Part shown: positions 62,396-64,000 of the stretch, in pieces
Position numbering within the stretch: the first letter of the stretch is position 1
Layout: each line of letters opens with the position of its first letter
Source of the DNA: Microcoleus vaginatus HSN003
Lineage (GTDB): Bacteria > Cyanobacteriota > Cyanobacteriia > Cyanobacteriales > Microcoleaceae
Reading direction: 5' to 3'
Assembly: GCF_022701255.1 (NCBI RefSeq)
Contig: NZ_CP031705.1
Location: 1,749,501 to 1,813,500 of the forward strand
Length of the DNA: 64,000 nt
Position numbers and translations under genes: made by a program
Notes under the pieces: model-generated
Seen by the model: only the letters and a program-made list of their open reading frames with translations
What the model was told of the DNA's origin: nothing
Database searches by the model: none

Positions 62396-63136
62396 CTACA
62401 CTTTAGAAGTGTACAATAAATAGTTGACTTCGTTAGCCAGCCATTCGTTAAACAGATTGTGCAATATTTCTTGATACCGTTCAGGAGTTAATTCCGCCGG
62501 GAGAAACTTTTCAACCAGGAACAAGTGATATCCTAGCTCTGTTTCAATTGGACGAATCACTTCTCCGGGTTGAGCACTAAATACGGCGATGGCTATGTCT
62601 GGTTTTAAACCCCACCGATAAACCTTGCCTTCGCAACCGCATATATGCCGACGATTTTCGTCAATATCGTACAGGTGAGCTGCCGCAAAAAAGCTGATTT
62701 CTCCTTCTTGAATTTGATAAAATAGTTCCTGAGCAAGCTGGGGGTTGGCAAGAACTATTTGATAAAGAATTATTTGGTCAAATTGCAATTTATTTTGAAC
62801 AAAAATCTTTTCTACTTCTTGGCTGAACAAGTGCTCCGCTAGTTTTTGGCTGAGGAGCCGATCGCAAATTCCGGCTTCTAAATCTTCTACAGAAATCATC
62901 TGATCGACCAGCCAAGCAATCGTGTCCGCTGCTTTCTCCAAACGCTTCTCGCGGCGGAGTTGGTCGCCCACAGCTTGGATTTCGTCGGGAGTCACAGTTA
63001 ACCCCCGTTCCTGGGCGGCTTTTTCAATAACTTTTTTCTGCAACACCTTTTGACTAAATGTTTTTAATTGCATCTCTTGTCTGAGTAGTTCGATGATTTC
63101 ACTTGGTTCAATCAAGGGGCGGTACAAATCCTTCAT
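62396..63136 (-). CDS. Parvulin-type peptidyl-prolyl isomerase (SurA/PpiC-like)
   Basis: The 246-residue product has an N-terminal SurA-like helical region (IIELLRQEMQLKTFSQKVLQKKVIEKAAQERGLTVTPDEIQ) and a C-terminal parvulin-like domain (about residues 120-225: LQFDQIILYQIVLANPQLAQEL, then AQPGEVIRPIETELGYHLFLVEKFLP). No signal peptide, so it may be cytosolic. In cyanobacteria such genes often neighbour type I secretion systems or RTX proteins, and the next gene here is an RTX protein in the same direction (gap about 85 bases). The family fold is fairly sure; isomerase activity is inferred. Confidence 0.75.
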   Translation of the reverse strand: MKDLYRPLIEPSEIIELLRQEMQLKTFSQKVLQKKVIEKAAQERGLTVTPDEIQAVGDQLRREKRLEKAADTIAWLVDQMISVEDLEAGICDRLLSQKLAEHLFSQEVEKIFVQNKLQFDQIILYQIVLANPQLAQELFYQIQEGEISFFAAAHLYDIDENRRHICGCEGKVYRWGLKPDIAIAVFSAQPGEVIRPIETELGYHLFLVEKFLPAELTPERYQEILHNLFNEWLANEVNYLLYTSKV

Positions 63137-63221
63137 CTTTCTCTCTCCACCTATATAAATTTATTAACTTCCTCCCCCGACAATTCCTGCGGGGTAGTTG
63201 GTGTTAACGGTTAACTATTAA

Positions 63222-64000
63222 CTACAAGATGTCATTTGGCAAACTAATAAAATCAGCATTGCTCAAAGTGGTTGCACCCGCTGCGTTAACTGTTCCCAAA
63301 ACAACAGCTAAAATTCGATCGCCATTATTTGAACTAAACTTGAGCAGAGTCGCGTCTGTCGTACCGTCACCATCCGTATCAAACGCGACGAGTGTCAAGT
63401 CTGTTACCGAAAGTCCCCCTGTCAGCCCAATTCGATCGCCTTCAGCGGGATTGAAATCCACGACTCGATCTGCTAACAATGGATTAGCTGCTGCACTCGC
63501 TGTTTCCGGCCTAAAGGCAAAGGTATCAGCGCCGCTACCTCCAATCACTGTATCGCTGCCGAAGTCGCCACAAAGAAAATCGTCGCCGTTGCCGCCACTG
63601 AGCACATCTTGACCTTTTCCTCCCCGCAAAGTGTCGTTTCCATCGCCTCCATCGATCGCATCATCACCTCTGTTAGCTTGGACAATATCGTCGCCGCTTC
63701 CTGCAAAAATTTGCTCGATCCCGCTACCGCCAGTAATCACATCGCTCTCGTTGGTGCCGAGCCAATATCCGTCGCCGTTGCTGTCGTAGCTGATAGTTAA
63801 TGCGCCAGGATAGTTTTCTGGGGCGACCATTTCTGGAGCTGGGGTTGTCTCAGCATTGCTGTTGTTGGTATTGTGATCGGGAAGTGCGATCGAATTATTG
63901 CTGTTACTGTTATCTGTTGGCTCAGGAATTATCGTACTCTCGCCACCAGTACCCGTAGTGATCGCATCCTCATTATTTGAGGGTGCAGGTGTTGGCGCTG
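63222..64000 (-). CDS. RTX (hemolysin-type calcium-binding) protein, 5' part beyond the window
   Basis: The frame is open to the window edge, so only the last ~259 residues are seen. The upstream ~55 residues are a Ser/Asn/Thr/Pro-rich linker. From about 63,775 come nonapeptide GGxGxDxUx repeats (GSGDDIVQANRGDDAIDGGD, GNDTLRGGKGQDVLSGGNGD, DTVIGGSGADTF), which bind calcium. A C-terminal domain follows (ADRVVDFNPAEGDRIGLTGG, then LLKFSSNNGDRILAVVLG), typical of type I-secreted cyanobacterial proteins. The protein is probably surface or extracellular. The adjacent isomerase gene may aid its folding or export. Enzymatic domains, if any, lie outside the window. Confidence 0.88.
   Translation of the reverse strand, partial: APTPAPSNNEDAITTGTGGESTIIPEPTDNSNSNNSIALPDHNTNNSNAETTPAPEMVAPENYPGALTISYDSNGDGYWLGTNESDVITGGSGIEQIFAGSGDDIVQANRGDDAIDGGDGNDTLRGGKGQDVLSGGNGDDFLCGDFGSDTVIGGSGADTFAFRPETASAAANPLLADRVVDFNPAEGDRIGLTGGLSVTDLTLVAFDTDGDGTTDATLLKFSSNNGDRILAVVLGTVNAAGATTLSNADFISLPNDIL

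Overview
The window looks like chromosomal DNA of a filamentous cyanobacterium, probably Oscillatoriales (Microcoleus/Oscillatoria-like). This is inferred from the many GCGATCGC (HIP1) sites, heptameric STRR-type tandem repeats between genes, and cyanobacterial families: a Crr6-type NDH-1 assembly factor, DUF3370, an acyl-ACP synthetase-like AMP ligase, a carotenoid oxygenase, pentapeptide-repeat proteins and an 8-HDF-type photolyase. No rRNA, tRNA or CRISPR array was recognised.

Left arm (1-25.1 kb): a 3' gene fragment, crr6, a 91-bp tandem repeat, two FAD oxidoreductases (carotenoid desaturase/isomerase-like and amine-oxidase-like), a pentapeptide protein, a 104-bp MITE candidate, a 38-codon lysine-rich gene, surE, a divergent carotenoid oxygenase and a 1770-residue kinase-ATPase-GAF-SpoIIE protein. 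These are followed by a DUF3370 secreted protein, a four-helix-bundle pseudogene with an intact IS66 element just upstream, the pyruvate dehydrogenase E2 gene, a YlqD protein, an acyl-ACP synthetase, a UPF0175 protein and a ferritin-like protein.

Centre (25.3-43.3 kb): an insertion-sequence graveyard. It opens with a broken 5' copy of recQ whose intact parent lies at 59.6 kb. At least seven IS types follow, many nested in one another. Exact ends and target duplications let the order be read. A DDE_4 transposase gene is split by an IS630 element and by an intact IS5-type element. An ISL3 gene is split by two IS630-type elements, one of which holds an IS630 relative (called ISX here) and a 1.6-kb DDE element, which in turn holds a second copy of its own host. 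An IS1-like element is flanked by 169-bp direct repeats.

Right arm (43.3-64 kb): an RDD/HEAT-like/pentapeptide membrane protein with a small partner, a secreted protein, a beta-lactamase-fold hydrolase, a tandem pair of Uma2 genes (one broken), photolyase, a NUDIX hydrolase, folK, and a secreted protein plus a PhoX-like Tat-exported protein. Both of the last two are preceded by 11-bp-periodic Pho-box-like repeats. Then come another Uma2 gene, larC carrying an in-frame repeat tract, a YrdC/Sua5 protein, DUF427, recQ, a parvulin-type isomerase and the 3' part of an RTX calcium-binding protein.

All family assignments come from reading motifs by eye; no database search was run.
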